From Calendula officinalis (taxonomy: Eukaryota > Streptophyta > Magnoliopsida > Asterales > Asteraceae), in NCBI GenBank assembly GCA_963853835.1, contig OY970823.1, positions 47,157,808-47,221,807 on the forward strand: a DNA stretch of 64,000 nucleotides, written 5' to 3'. How positions within the stretch are numbered: position 1 is the stretch's first letter; each line of letters begins with the position of its first letter. The notes under the pieces were generated by a model. That model searched no databases, was not told the origin of the DNA, and saw nothing but the letters and a program-made list of their open reading frames with translations. A program made the position numbers and the translations under genes. This document shows positions 47,105 through 60,313 of this stretch, in pieces.

Positions 47105-48422
47105 TGGTAATTTTTTCTAAAGCTTTTTACTATTACAATAAGTCTTTGAAAGACTTTTTACCAATGAAATAATTAGCTTTTTGAAAAGCTTATTGCAAAG
47201 ACTTATTCTCTACTAACATTTTAACCATCTTTCAATATTTGTCTTTTTAGTCCGTTATGTCTAATAACATTTCATTTTAAACATTAGATATGTTATATAT
47301 AATTTCTTTATTATATTTTTATTAGTTAATAAATAAATTATATAATAATTAATGCCAATTATTATAATAATTTTATATAAGACATTTTAAAAATATTATA
47401 TTTAGTAAGATGTCCAAAAAATTGTCAAATTATATATAGGGGTATTTATAAAACATTTGAGATAGATAAAGGTAAATTAGAAATATTGTAAAAGAAAAAG
47501 CTTTTGTAAAGGTTAACCATTGGAGATGCTATTTATGAAAAAGTTTTTGGTTAGTGGAATGTTGATGTGACAAAAGTAATACTTCCTCCGATTCAAAATA
47601 AGTGATACACTTCTACTTTCACGGCTTTTGAAGTAAAATAGTGTAATGATGGTTAAATTAGATTAATTGAATGATTAGTGGATAATGGGTCCCACACCTT
47701 TTGAATAAAGTGGGGTTAATGATGTTTAAAAGTAAAAAGTAAGGGTAAATGAGTCATTTCACTTTGTTAAAGTAGATAGTTAGTGGGTGTGGGTCCTACT
47801 ATTTTTTTTGCCATTTATGGAAAGTGTAACACTTATTTTGAATCACCCATTTATGAAAAGTGTAGGACTTATTTTGAATCGGAGGAAGTAAGTCTTTGTA
47901 AGGTTAACCATTGAGGATGCTCTCCAATTGTAGCTTTTTAAAAGCTTTTTACTATTCAAATAAGCTTTTGAAAGACTTTTTGCCGTTGGAATATGTAGCC
48001 TTTTTAAAAGCTTTTTGCAATAACTTTTTTTTTTCTACTAACCTTTTAATGAACTATTTATGTTCGTCTTTTTTAGTCCCTCAATGTTTAATATCTTTTC
48101 ATGTTAAACCTTAGATATATTATTATATATAAATTCTTTACTTTTTTTTAATATTTGCAATGTAATGTTTCTATCTATTTAAATATTGTTGTCAATTATT
48201 ATAATATTTTTGTATGAAATATTTCTAAAAAATATTAAGTTTTATAAGATGTCAAAAAAATTGTCAATTTATATATAGGGGGTATTTATAAAACATTTAA
48301 GATAGATAAAGGTAAATTAGAAATATTATTAAAGAAAAAGCTTTTGGAAAAGTTAACCATTGGAGATGTTATTTAATAATAGCTTTTTGGTTAGTGGAAG
48401 ATTGATGTGACAAAAGTAATAA
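47105..48422. repeat. two diverged direct copies of a ~480-bp AT-rich unit
   Basis: Copy 1 (47105-47580) and copy 2 (47935-48422) share AGCTTTTTACTATT, GATAGATAAAGGTAAATTAG, GGTTAACCATTGGAGATG and GTTGATGTGACAAAAGTAAT-like ends in the same order. A Stowaway MITE lies between them, within the right flank of copy 1. Confidence 0.75.
47581..47888. mobile_element. Stowaway-type MITE, about 308 bp
   Basis: CTTCCTCCGATTCAAAATAA and TTATTTTGAATCGGAGGAAG are near-perfect inverted ends with TA on both sides, as for Tc1/mariner MITEs. A short internal duplication of the right arm lies at 47820-47870. Confidence 0.85.
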
Positions 48423-48526
48423 ACTTTTGTGAGGTCAGGAGAAGAAGTCTTCGGCTAGGGCATCTTCATTTTAGACTCCTTGTCAGTGAAACTCTCCTCT
48501 AGGGCAAGAGTTGAAAGACTTAATTT

Positions 48527-48545
48527 GGGGGGGGGGGGGGGGGGG
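48527..48545. repeat. run of 19 G
   Basis: An uninterrupted G homopolymer in otherwise AT-rich DNA. Its exact length is prone to sequencing error. Confidence 0.8.
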
Positions 48546-48652
48546 CCTTGCAATTAATATGGTATATAGTGTGTATATATTTTATAATAGTGTAACATAA
48601 AAAATTGAAGAGAGTGAGTATTATTGACATGAGTATATTAGTTGGACTCAAT

Positions 48653-49206
48653 GCCTGCAAACGAACCGAACGAACACGAACGGGGCCTTGTTCGTGTTTG
48701 TTTGTTAAGGAAAAAATGTGTTCGTGAACGGTTCACGAACACTTATCGAACGGAATTTTGTGTTCATGTTTGTTTGTTAAGAAAATTTAGTGTTCACGAA
48801 CGGTTCATGAACGATGGTGACAAACATAAACGAACATAAACAAACACAAACGTACACGAAACAAACACAAACGAACACAAACGTACACGAAACAAACATA
48901 AACGAACACAAACGAATATAAACAAACACAAACGTACACAAACGAACATAAACAAACAAAAACGTACACAAACGAACATAAACGAACACAAACAAACACT
49001 AACAAATGAACGTAAACAAACGAACATGAACGGATGTTCACAAACGTAAACGAACGAACGGGCCTTTGTTCGTGTTCGTTTGTTTAACTAAACGAACACA
49101 AAATCTTGTTCGTGTTCGTTTGTTTAGCTAATCGAACGAACATAAACGAACTCCCGCCAAACGGTTCGCGAACGGTTTGTTGAACATTCGGTTCGTTTAC
49201 AGGCTG
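48653..49206. mobile_element. MITE made of ACAAACGAACA words
   Basis: The ends GCCTGCAAACGAACCGAACG and, reverse-complemented, CAGCCTGTAAACGAACCGAA are inverted repeats. The interior is a quasi-tandem array of AAACGAACA, AAACAAACA and AAACGTACA words. Apparent open frames here are translations of this array. Confidence 0.65.
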
Positions 49207-50572
49207 TTGAAGTGTGAACTCACGTGTCGGCGTGTCGCTGATTTAAAAAAACTGATGGTGCTAATTGTTTCACTGTTGTCACTGTTCTAACTTCTATGCT
49301 CTTAGACATAATACATTGTTATTACTCTTTGTCACATATAAAATAATCAAATGTCAAATTCTTTAATTTGAATAATATATGATTGAGGTTCTATAAATCA
49401 ATGTAAAAATATACCTAATCACTTCATCGTGTGTCATCTTCATTTTCTTTTCCCTTACAGTACGTGTTCATGTGCCTTTTTTCCAGACGAATGAGGTATT
49501 TTCTGTTGAAAAAATATATAGTATTTTTAATAGAAATGTATTTTTCTCAAACTTTAGACCCTTACAAAAAAAATATATGCATGTATAATATATGGTTACT
49601 TAGCAAACAAGCGCTTTGTAACGGTACATCATATGTCCAATGCTAATGAGGGGTGAATGAGATATCGAGCTCAGATACACATAACTTCGAGTTCACTTAT
49701 TTTCACGCAAGCTCTGATCAATCTTTATTTTTAGTGTTTTTATCTTTATGATCTAGGGTTTCTATTTAAAAGTTTGTTAATAATATCAGTATTTGTGTAT
49801 TCTATTTCGTATCATTAAACTATTCCCTACATTTTCTAGAGGCTAGAGCAACAGAAAATATAAGCATCGTATTTTTCTGAATAAAAAGTTACCTTGAGAC
49901 GAAGCTATAGATCTTGGGTCAAGATTAACAAATGTAGAAAGTTAAGGGACCGAAACTAGACCAAGTCCAAAATACAAGGTTTAAAGCGAAACTTTAAACA
50001 GAAAATAACAATTTTATTTTGGTTCTAGTAAAGTCCTAGCAAGGCATCAAATTTCTGGTGGACCAATAGCGTTTATGGTGGTATTATCATGTGTGTGACA
50101 AGGCCTTGGTACACGATAAGAAATGGGGTCAATGTCATAGTCATATAAATTCATATTTGGCCACCTTTCAACTCCACTCATTTTGCACACCTTGTCACAT
50201 GAAAATACAAAAACATCAATCCCGTTTTTGGTGCTTTAATCAGAGAATTCCTACACATCTTCACTTGGAATAAACCAAAGGACCACCGGTTTACCACCGC
50301 CACCACCACCACAAACCGCCATCACAATTCCTTCAAAGAGACAAAAAAGATGGTGAAACCCGAATCACATAACCATGTTGAGAGATTAATGTCGTCACTC
50401 GTATTCGTTTTTAGCTCGATTATGTGATATTACGCAAGAAAGAAAACGGCGGATCCTACTACAAGAGCAACATAAGGCACAAAGATGTTAATCTTTCTCT
50501 AACTTCTATATTCTTTTACTTTCCTTATGTTTCTTTAAGGGGTCTCCATAACATTAGTCTCTCGGATTTAAA
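49207..50572. other. intergenic region and AKT2 upstream sequence
   Basis: No gene supported. The last few hundred bases hold the presumed promoter and leader of AKT2, including a CCACCGCCACCACCACCA tract at 50284. Confidence 0.45.
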
Positions 50573-53500
50573 ATGGAAATAAATCAACCAATGTTTTCGA
50601 CACCATATGATACGTTGTATGGAAGTACATCGATCGAGGAAAATAGGAACAAAAAGTACAAAGATTGGAGGAAAGAGAAAGAAGAAAAAAGAGAGGATGA
50701 ACAAATGAATTTAAGTAGCTTGTCAAAGGTTATAATTCCTCCATTGGGGGCTTCATCAAACTATATACATAACCATATTAACTCAAGATCTACCACCATC
50801 ATCTCTCCTATGAGCTCCAAATATAGGTAACAACTTACTTCTATGTGTCATTTGTTCATAAACCATTTGCTACAATTAGTAGACTTGAATCAACAATAAT
50901 ATTGTGAATTTAATTACTTTGTTTTTCTTGAAAATTAGTGAAAAATATATCAAATTTCTTAAATGAGCTCAAGTATATTGTTATAATTCCCTTTTTAGAA
51001 AGATTTCAAATTGATTCATTATCATCATCACAAATGGTAGTTGTAACTTTGTAAGACGAAAGAGTCTGATGCGATTCTATTACTGGCATACCTATAAAAA
51101 AGATTTAATACTATAAAGTGTAAAAACAACTTACCATAACAATAAATATTTAATCTAATAAAATTTTACCACATTCTTTTAGATGTTTGAAGTTTTGGCG
51201 TCTTTAAAATCAAAATGAAATTTTAATTATTATTTGAAAACTGATTTCCAAATTAATTTCAATTTTCATCTGACACTTTTTATGTTGTAATTATTTCTAT
51301 ATTTGTCGATTTTCAATTGCAATACCTATACTCAACTATTCAAGTATAAGTATATGAGATGTTTTATAATTGGAATTCATTTCTACACCACAAATTTTAT
51401 ATCATACACAACATAGTACACGTTTTATACTATACTAAGTAAGAGTTGTGGTGGATGCATTAAAAATTGTGGTGTAAAAATCACCCTATTTCACAATTTT
51501 CTTACTTATTAGTTGTCGTTATTTAAATAAAAGATGAATCTAAATTTTATCAGTCAATATCAAATATTTACTGGTCAATAATTTAGTACAAAGTAAATTG
51601 TGGTAGAATAATGTTTCAAATTCGAAATTTTTGCTTAATTGTATAATGGAGCAATGAATGCAAAACACTAAGAAAATAATACTACATAACTTCAAATTGA
51701 CAAAAATGAAACATTATTATTCCATACTAAAAGCTTAAATACATTGAGCTATGACATTAGCCAGCTTATAGCTCAACTTAAATACATTGATACATTATTC
51801 ACATAATTGTGGGTTTAAATCCTATTTTAGATGGCTTTTGTAAGACAATTATTTGTTGCGGGTTTGAAAATCCGCCTTTCTTTTGTATTTTTTTGTTAGA
51901 AAAAATAAAATTAAAAACCATATAAATAATAAACTAATGTAGAAGTAATTACAGGTGTTGGCAGACGTTTATGGTGTTAATGGTGGCATATACAGCTTGG
52001 ACATACCCCTTTGAGGTTGCCTTCCTCAAATCCTCTGCACAATCACATAGACACCTCTACATTGTTGACTCCATCGTCGATCTCTTCTTCGCAATTGACA
52101 TTATTTTGACTTTTTTTGTTGCTTACGTGGACCCCACTACTCATCTCCTTATTCGTGACCATAAAAGCATTGCCACCAGGTACACACATACATAAATTAC
52201 CGCCATAATTACATCTATCTATCGTATTACACTTTTATTTATTTAATAATTGTATTGTATTGATTTAAGGTACCTATCGACATGGTTTGTGATGGATGTG
52301 GCGTCAACATTGCCGTTTGAATTGCTCTCGTATCTGTTCACCGGAAAACACAGCATGCTTCTGCCGTCCACCGTCTTAGGTTTGCTCCGGTTTTGGCGTC
52401 TCCGCCGTGTCAAACAGTTTTTCACCAGGTCAGATGGAATGAAATCGTTGATGATTTACTCTTGCCACTACATTTAAATTGTATTTAGGCTAAAATATAT
52501 ATTTTAAAATCTTTATCTTGTCCTTTACTACTCTAAATTATTAAAAGCACGACATCTACTTTGAATTTGACAAAATACTCAATTTAATAATCTGACTCAT
52601 TAATTTGATAATATTTTCTTATTCGACTTTTGTTGAAGGTTTTGACGATTAAAAAATATACGTTCATCTCAATATATTAATACTATTCCCGTCCCAAAAT
52701 TATTATTCATAAACAAAAAACACACAGTTTAGAAAATGTGCATTTATAACACTATGCAACCAATAAAATTTTATCTTTCCACCTAACTATTTTATGATGA
52801 TTAGAATTTTCAAGTTGACAATAATTTCAAGACATATTAAAAATGAAACGTGGGCAATATAATTGGGACGGAAGGAGTGTTAAATATTAATATTAGATGT
52901 AAATCATGTGAGAAATTAATACCAAATTATTAAGTCAAAGTAATAAATCAACCATTTTGTCAAGTTCAAGTATCATTTTACATTTTTAATAGTTAAAATA
53001 TTAGAAAAAAACTAGTTAGACAAATTCATGGTATGCATTTTTGCCTTTTGTTTATGTTTTAGTGAGCTAAATAATTGAAAAAAATGACATAGATTCTGGG
53101 ATAATGGTAAAATTTGGTTAACATTGCAGGCTTGAGAAGGATATAAGATTCAACTACTTTTGGGTCAGATGCGCCAGACTTCTTTGTGTAAGTCAACAAA
53201 TTACAAATAAATAGCTTTTAGATTAATAACTTTGCGTTTAGTTTGTAATTTTTTTAAGTTTATATCGATATGAGTACAGGTGACTCTGTTTTTGGTACAT
53301 TGTGCTGGTTGCATCTACTACTTGCTAGCAGTGTTGAATCCACACGAAGGAAGGACATGGATCGGGTCAATAAACCCGAATTTCAGAGAAGCGGATCTTT
53401 ACATTCTCTACATTTCCGCCATTTATTGGTCAATAACCACCATGACCACTGTCGGTTATGGCGATCTTCATGCAGAAAACGCAGCAGAGATGGTGTTTAT

Positions 53501-56500
53501 TATCTTCTACATGCTCTTCAATCTTGGGCTCACTGCTTACATAATTGGAAACATGACCAATTTAGTAGTTGAAGGCACTCGCCGTACAATGGAATTCGTA
53601 AGCCCTAATTTTACGCCATGTTTTAAAATCATAAAAATTAACATGATAATGCAGCTCAAATGTAGAGGAACAAACATTTTTATATCTTGAGGCCCAAAAT
53701 CACACGATCAATCTGAGTTTATGTTGGTTGTTTTGTAGAGAAATAGCATTGAAGCAGCATCAAGTTTTGTGGGTCGAAATCGGTTGCCAACTAGGCTCAA
53801 AGAACAGATATTGGCATACATGTGTTTAAGATTCAAAGCAGAGAGCTTGAATCAACAACAATTAATCGAGCAACTGCCGAAAACAATATGCAAAAGTATC
53901 AGACAACATCTGTTCTTGCCAACAGTAGAAAAAGTCTATCTGTTCGAGGGTGTTTCCAAAGAGATCCTGTTGCTTCTGGTACGAATTATGATCCAATTCC
54001 TTGAGTTTGACTTTATGAAAGTCAAAATTGTGACGTTTGAATTTAAAACTAATTTGGATTTTGCAAAACAGGTTGCGGATATGAAGGCTGAATACATACC
54101 GCCAAGAGAAGATGTTGTAATTCAAAACGAGGCACCTGATGACGTGTACATAATTGTGTCGGGTGAAGTGGAAATCATAGAATGTGATCCAATGGAGAAA
54201 GAACAGGTGTTGGGTGTTTTGCATTCGGTTGATATGTTTGGGGAAGTTGGTGCGCTTTGTTGCAGACCACAATCTTATACCTATCGAACCAAAACCCTAA
54301 GTCAACTCTTGCGGTTCAAAACCACTTCTCTAATTGAAGCGATGCAGACTAAACAACCTGATAACGTCTCCATCCTCAAAAACTTTCTTCAGGTTCGGTT
54401 TACTGATTTTAGTTATCTGATTATTGCAAATTCAAGCAGGATTTCAGCCCTTTTATATTGTGACCACTCATAAAAGTTACAAAAGATGTCACTTATATTG
54501 AACTTTTTATTACACTGCAGAAAACTGTTTTGCTTACATATAAAAAATGTGTAGTAGATAAAACCTAGCTTATAATGACACAAAAGTGAGGTTAGTAGAA
54601 TTTTGAAAAATATGGTATTGTTTCCTACTAAATCTTCATACTTATCATCATATTTATTTAATCAATACAAGTGTCCAAATTAAATAATGAGTTTAAGAAA
54701 AAGAATTAGTGGATTCCATATGTCAATTATTTTATGAGTAGGAAAATAAAGTAAGCAGTTTTAGTATAAAACAATACAATTTTACCTTTTGAAATTGTCA
54801 CACATTTAATTGTTTAAAATGTAGGCGTACAACCTAAATATATACCCTTTGCACACCTTTTATAAAAAGGAGGTGATTTTTGTACCCAACTTTTATTACA
54901 TCTACCACAACTACTGCTTAATCTTGTACAATCAGATGTAAAAGTTGTACTATGTGGTGTATGAATTAAAAGTTGTGGTGTAGATTGAATTCTCTTTAGA
55001 AAAGTGTGTAAATATAGAACTTTTTACTACATATTGGAAGGGAATTAATTTCCACACCACACTTCTTAATGCATCCATCACACTGTACAAGTATTCCTGC
55101 GAACTATACAATCATATAAAGCAATTATTGTGGTACATGGATTAAAAGATGTGGTGTGAAAATCACCCTCTATTTTGAAAAAGTGTCACTAGGTCGACCA
55201 AAATATAGTGACGTTTTTTTGTGTGTCACTATACTACATGCCACTTTTCTTGTACTAAACCGGTTATCTAATTCCGATTATTGAACATCACATAATCACT
55301 TCCTTAAACGCATATCCAAACACTGCTACTTATGCATATTATGCAAGTTTTTTGAAACTTGATTGTAACTAATTTGTAGCATCACAAGAAGCTTAAAGAT
55401 TTGAATTTGGGAGACTTATTATTGGATGGTGGTGAAGAAAGTGTAGATGGAGATCCAAACATGTCAATGAACTTGCTCACAGTTGCTGGCACAGGAAATG
55501 CTGCATTTCTTGATGAACTTCTTAAAGCAAGACTTGACCCTGATATTAGTGACTCAAAAGGAAGAACCCCTTTGGTAATTTACAAATCTTTTTGTATAAA
55601 ATCGTCATAAAAACTATATCTTTTAAGAAATTAAATAGTGGTTTGAGATATGTGATGGCGTTTATTTTGTTTGAATGATCAGCATATTGCAGCATCGAAA
55701 GGGCACGAAGAATGTGTTTTGGTTCTTCTAAAACATGCATGCAACATACATCTTAAAGGTATCATTAATTCTTTTCAAGAAAAGTAACATTTAGTGACAA
55801 ATGAATTATTCACACATAAAAAGGTGTCACTACATGCCTAACTTTAGTGAGTCTTTTTAAAAAATGTGGTAAAAAGTTCTATTTTTTTAACCCACAAAGG
55901 TATAGACTTTAGTTCTTACTCAACCTTTTATAGAAAAAATCATGTCACAAAATATATATTTTAAAGCATAAGGTATAAGTAGTTTGAGGAAAATGACCAA
56001 AATACCCTCACGTGTTTAGCACGTGAGGTTAGTTAACGGTGGAATTTGGACGGAAGGACACAAACGTAAAATCTAAAATTTTATAGGGACAAAAAAACCG
56101 AAAAAAAGTATAGGGACAAAAATGCAGAATCAGGTTTGTCTGCGAGACCTTTATCCACACTTTTTATGTGTAGGTAAACACATCTTAGAACTAGTTAAAA
56201 GTTCTATTTGTTACCCGTCCTTTAGTGACATTTTTTTACTTTTAGCGACACTTTTATGATTTTTCTTGTAGTGTTTGTAAGTTTTTATTGCTTGAAAATG
56301 AGAATTTTAGCATAAATTTATGAAATATGTATGACAGATATTGATGGTAATACTGCATTATGGGAATCCATAGCATCAAACCACCATTCAATATTCCGAA
56401 TTCTATTCCATTGGGCTTCCATTTCCGACCCATCGACAGCTGGCGAGCTCTTGTGCACAGCAGCAAAGAGAAACGATCTAACGGTCATGAAAGGCCTCCT

Positions 56501-57150
56501 GAAACACGGGTTGCTTGTGGACTCAAAGGACCACCATGGATCAACGGCTATCCAAATAGCAGTTTCTGAAAACAACCTTGAAATGGTAAAATTACTAGTG
56601 ATGAACGGTGCAGATGTGAATGATCGCACGGTTAAGAACAAGATTCCTGCTGAAAATTTGATGGATTTGGTGGAAAAAAGGGAAATCGGGTGTCGGATCA
56701 TGATACCGGAGCAGGATCCGGTGGTGGAGGAATCCGGTCACGGTGGCCGGAGAGAGGAGGTGGTGGTGATGGAGAAGGGTATTTTGGGAAATTCACATGG
56801 GCGGTTTGTTGGTAGGGTTAGTATTTACAAAGGGTTGCCTATGGTAAGGAGGGAGATTAGTTGTACTGAAGCTGGGAAGCTTATTAAGTTGCCAAACTCA
56901 ATAACGGAGCTTAAGATAATTGCAGGTACATATTTGTACTTTGTGCATGCATACTTGTAAATTGTATATAAAGATTTTTAGTTTTTTAAAATTAGGAGTA
57001 ACTAATGTTATTTAATGGTTTGTTTTTGAAGGTGAAAAGTTTGGATTTGATGTAACAAATGCAGTGGTTACAGATGAAGATGGAGCAGAGATTGACTCAA
57101 TGGACGTGATTAGAGACAATGATAAGCTTTTTATAGGAGATATCCCTTGA
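50573..57150 (+). CDS. AKT2: Shaker-type potassium channel AKT2
   Basis: Eleven exons: 50573-50826, 51955-52179, 52270-52428, 53130-53187, 53280-53597, 53739-53978, 54072-54392, 55380-55574, 55683-55758, 56338-56925 and 57032-57150. They give 2553 nt (850 aa), a little longer than my recollection of Arabidopsis AKT2. The order is: cytosolic N-terminus; S1-S6, with the basic S4 voltage sensor LLRFWRLRRVKQFFTRLEKD; the pore TTMTTVGYGD with its K+ filter at about residues 291-294; a cyclic-nucleotide-binding-like domain (NEAPDDVYIIVSGEVEII); ankyrin repeats from about residue 560 (GRTPLHIAASKGHEECV, HHGSTAIQIAVSENNLEMV); and a C-terminal KHA domain ending IDSMDVIRDNDKLFIGDIP. Sequence throughout favours AKT2 over AKT1 and KAT. 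AKT2 is a weakly rectifying phloem channel gated by phosphorylation. Introns hold several MITEs. The gene converges on SHM7. Confidence 0.93.
51369..51487. mobile_element. short MITE (CTACACCAC family), copy 1
   Basis: In AKT2 intron 1. Inverted ends TTCTACACCACAA and TTGTGGTGTAAAAATCACCC. The same family recurs at 54873 and 55030. Confidence 0.6.
52522..52995. mobile_element. MITE split by a Stowaway-like insertion
   Basis: In AKT2 intron 3. The outer arms TTTACTACTCTAAATTATTA and GTCAAGTTCAAGTATCATTT match the SHM7 intron MITE at 58287. Inside, 52681-52880 has inverted ends TTCCCGTCCCAAAATTATTA and ATAATTGGGACGGAAGGAG, Stowaway-like. Confidence 0.55.
54873..55171. mobile_element. two adjacent MITEs (CTACACCAC family), copies 2 and 3
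   Basis: In AKT2 intron 7: 54873-54993 (ends GGTGATTTTTGTACCCAAC and GTTGTGGTGTAGATTGAATT) and 55030-55171 (ends TTCCACACCACACTTCTTA and AGATGTGGTGTGAAAATCAC). The copies are diverged but have the same layout. Confidence 0.55.
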
Positions 57151-58012
57151 TGGATTATTAAAAAAATTGATAAAAATGTGTCGGTTTTGTCTACATTTCG
57201 TACCGGTATCATTTAAATTAATTAGTATTATAGGTTCATATAAAGTTAGATATAGATGAACGTATGATGTAGTTTTGTATTCATAATGGGAGAAAACCCT
57301 TGATGTTTAATTGCAGGAAACCGGACTACATGTTACAGTTGTGTTTGAGCATGTTTCGTGTACTGTGTGGAGTTAATTTGTTGGGATGTTTGATTGAAGA
57401 TTGTTGTTGTATGCCAAAGTTTCCTTGAAAATACATTCACATGAGGATAAAATACTAAATTTAATCATGCTAACAACGTATACTAAGGGTATATTTGGAT
57501 AAGATTTTCAAATATGTTTATTGATTTATTGGCTTCTTTGAGAAGCTAAAATCAAGAACACAAAACATTGCGTAAAGGATGCCCTAAAATGTTCTTTAAT
57601 AATCCATCAAGGGATTTCCCTTGATGCCCTAAAATGTCCCTTTATAGGAGATATTCTCTTTTATTTTATTTTCTTTTATGATTTGTCTCTTCTTCTTTCT
57701 TTCTTTTATTTATATAATTCTAGAACACTGCGTAAAGGATTCTGAAATCAAATGTATGAATGGATAATACATAGAAATTGTCTAGAATCTTTTAGAGATC
57801 AAAACCCAAAATACAAAGATATAAAAATTCAAATAACTGTAATTATACTTAGAGAAAATCTAGGCATTTCTTAAATTACATATATATTCATTTTCTCGAC
57901 AATAAAACTCTATAATATAATTCATTCATACAGTATCGGTACCATTAGACTATCTGCATCTACAAGCACTCATCACCACTATTTACTTACAACCAAGAAA
58001 CGGGCCGACTGA
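57151..58012. other. convergent intergenic region, AKT2 / SHM7
   Basis: Holds the two 3' UTRs. A diverged duplication of CATCAAGGGATTTCCCTTGATG-type sequence near 57600 echoes the end of AKT2 (GGAGATATCCCTTGATGGAT). No other gene. Confidence 0.45.
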
Positions 58013-60313
58013 CTACAAGTCTTGGGCCGGCATTGCAAATTGAGTTGCAAAGTTTTCAACTTGGGCCCGTAAATCAAAAACATCTTTATTGCTCTCGAGT
58101 CCTTTAAGAAACGATTTTGCCATTTTACCATGTTCTCTTTGCATTGAGCTCGTGATTTGAGCAGCTCTAAACAGAAACTCACCCATTGTTTCAAAATCCG
58201 ATTCCAAACAACCTCGTGTTGTCATTGCAGGTGTACCTGCACCATTAAACACATATTTTTAGTACCTGAAAATAGTTGATTAGGTCTCTTCTACTACCCT
58301 AAACTATTAAAGGTGCAACATGATATCCTGAACTCAAGAGAATAATCGATTTAGTGACTCACTAATTTGGTCTTGAATTCTCATGTAATTTGCTTCTAAT
58401 TTCAATATATTGAGATAATTTTGTGTTTTAAGTTCGTCAAAAGTTATAAAGGAAGTAAAACATGTAAGAAAACACGATCAAATTAATGAGTCGGGGTACT
58501 AAACTGACCATTTTTTCAAGTTCAGGGGTACCATGCTGCACTTTTGATAGTTCAGGGTAGTAGAGAGTACTAAAATGCATTTAGGCCTAAAATATTATGC
58601 AAAAACAATAAGGCAAGCTTGAGATATATAACTCACCGATTCTCACACCACCAGGGACCAGGGTGCCATTATCATCAAAAATTGCAATTTTGTTGACAGT
58701 AATATGACACATTTCACATACTTTCTCAAAGTTTTTACCGCTCAATCCAAGATTTCTAAAATCCCAAAGTATCAAATGATTATCCGTTCCACCTGTAACC
58801 AACTTACAGTTTCTTCTGAGTAAAGCAGATGCTAAAGCTTGAGCATTTTTCTTCACTTGATGCATATACGCCTTGTAATCAGGTGTGGCCAATTGCTTAA
58901 GTGCAATTGCAAGAGCTGCAATGTGATTATTATGGGGCCCACCTTGAAGAGCAGAACATACTGCAAAATTTATCTTTTCTTCAAAGTCATATTTGTCACT
59001 TTTTGTTGGTTTACTACCCTTTTTGTAGAAAATAATCCCGCCACGTGGCCCACGTAGACTTTTGTGAGTAGTGGAAGTTACTATGTCACAAAACTCAAAT
59101 GGGCTTGCACATTCCTGCAAAATAACCATATAATTACTATATTAGAAACAATAAATCAACAAAATTGGCGGGAAAACGAGATAACAATTATTAAAACAAT
59201 TAAATTCACCTTGGCAGCAATTAGGCCACTAATCTGAGCCATGTCACACATCAAAACCGCACCACATTTATCAGCAATTTGTCTAAATTTAGCATAATCC
59301 CAATCTCTAGGATACGAACTGCCACCACAAATAAGTATTTTAGGGCGAAAATCAAGCGCCCGTTCTTCAAGTTTTTCAAAATCCACAACACCAGTCTGTG
59401 GGTTAACCTTATATGAAAGACTTTCAAAGAAAATTGAAGCACCTGATACTTTCTTCCCATTAGGTGTATAATATCCATGGCTAGTGTGCCCTCCTGAAGG
59501 GGTATCCAACCCCATAATTCTATCACCAGGTGACAGTAAACCAGTATAAACTGCAAAATTTGCAGATGTACATGAATATGGTTGAACATTAACTCCCCAT
59601 TTGTCGGAATCAAGCTCAAATGCAGCTAATGCACGTTGACAGCAAAGAGTTTCGATCTCATCAATGTATTGGTTGCCAGTATAATACCTAGCACCAGGCA
59701 TTCCTTCGGAATACTTGTTTGTTAAGTGGCTACCTAAAGCTTCCATAACTGCTGCACAAACGAAATTTTCAGAAGCTATTAATTCGATACCTTTATACTG
59801 TCTCTGTTTTTCTTTCTCCAATATTTCAAAAATATCAGGATCGGCAGCTTGGAGAGACTGGTTCCCCCAAGATCGAACAGCTTGTCGACGTGATTCGAGG
59901 CTTTTTTCATGTTCGTTTGGATCGATGTGATGACGTTTTGATGATGTAGATGAACAAGATGATTCGGTGCTGTTATAACAATTATTATTATCTCTACGCC
60001 TTTTCAAACTCATCGGATGCCCTAAAATGCGAAAGTTATCCTCTTCTTCGTTTGCCCCAATTTTGGTATTCTCGTTTAAATTGATGCTTTCTGCGTTGCT
60101 GCTTTGGTGTTGATCGTTGAATTCGACGGTGTTGGTTTCGATTGTGGTTTGTTGTTCCATCAATTGAAGCGGGATAGAAGAACTGAGATGACGAGAATTG
60201 GTATGGAAACTTGAATCGATTTGAAACGAAATTGAGTCGTCGGAGAGCTGGCTACGGCGAGAAGAATGAGACATAAACCCTAACGAGACGTTCGATTGAG
60301 AAGCACGCGACAT
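58013..60313 (-). CDS. SHM7: serine hydroxymethyltransferase, SHM6/SHM7 type
   Basis: Three exons on the minus strand: 60313-59210, 59114-58637 and 58236-58013. They give 1806 nt (601 aa). The first 145 residues are Ser/Asn-rich with a basic LKRRRD word, typical of the long SHM6/SHM7 branch and absent from cytosolic, mitochondrial and plastid forms. The enzyme core follows: KGIELIASENFVCAAVMEAL, GARYYTGNQYIDEIE, PSGGHTSHGYYTPNGKKVSG and STTHKSLRGPRGG with the PLP-binding Lys at about residue 386. The Arg of GGVRIGTPAMTTRG is also present. The enzyme interconverts serine and glycine, charging tetrahydrofolate with one-carbon units; the Arabidopsis SHM7/MSA1 protein is nuclear and affects methylation and sulfur metabolism. 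SHM6 versus SHM7 cannot be separated here. Intron 2 contains a MITE. Confidence 0.85.
58287..58566. mobile_element. MITE in SHM7 intron 2, about 280 bp
   Basis: The arms TCTACTACCCTAAACTATTA and TAGTTCAGGGTAGTAGAGAG are inverted, followed inside by related TGCAACATGATATCCTGAAC and GTACCATGCTGCAC sequences. Same family as the split copy in AKT2 intron 3. Confidence 0.65.

Noticed and set aside
48777..49041. Three overlapping minus-strand open frames rich in Phe, Val, Cys and Arg
   Set aside because: They are translations of the ACAAACGAACA word array in a MITE; all frames look alike and none resembles a protein.
53862..54272. Minus-strand open frame of 136 codons
   Set aside because: It overlaps exons of AKT2 that encode a conserved cyclic-nucleotide-binding-like region on the plus strand.
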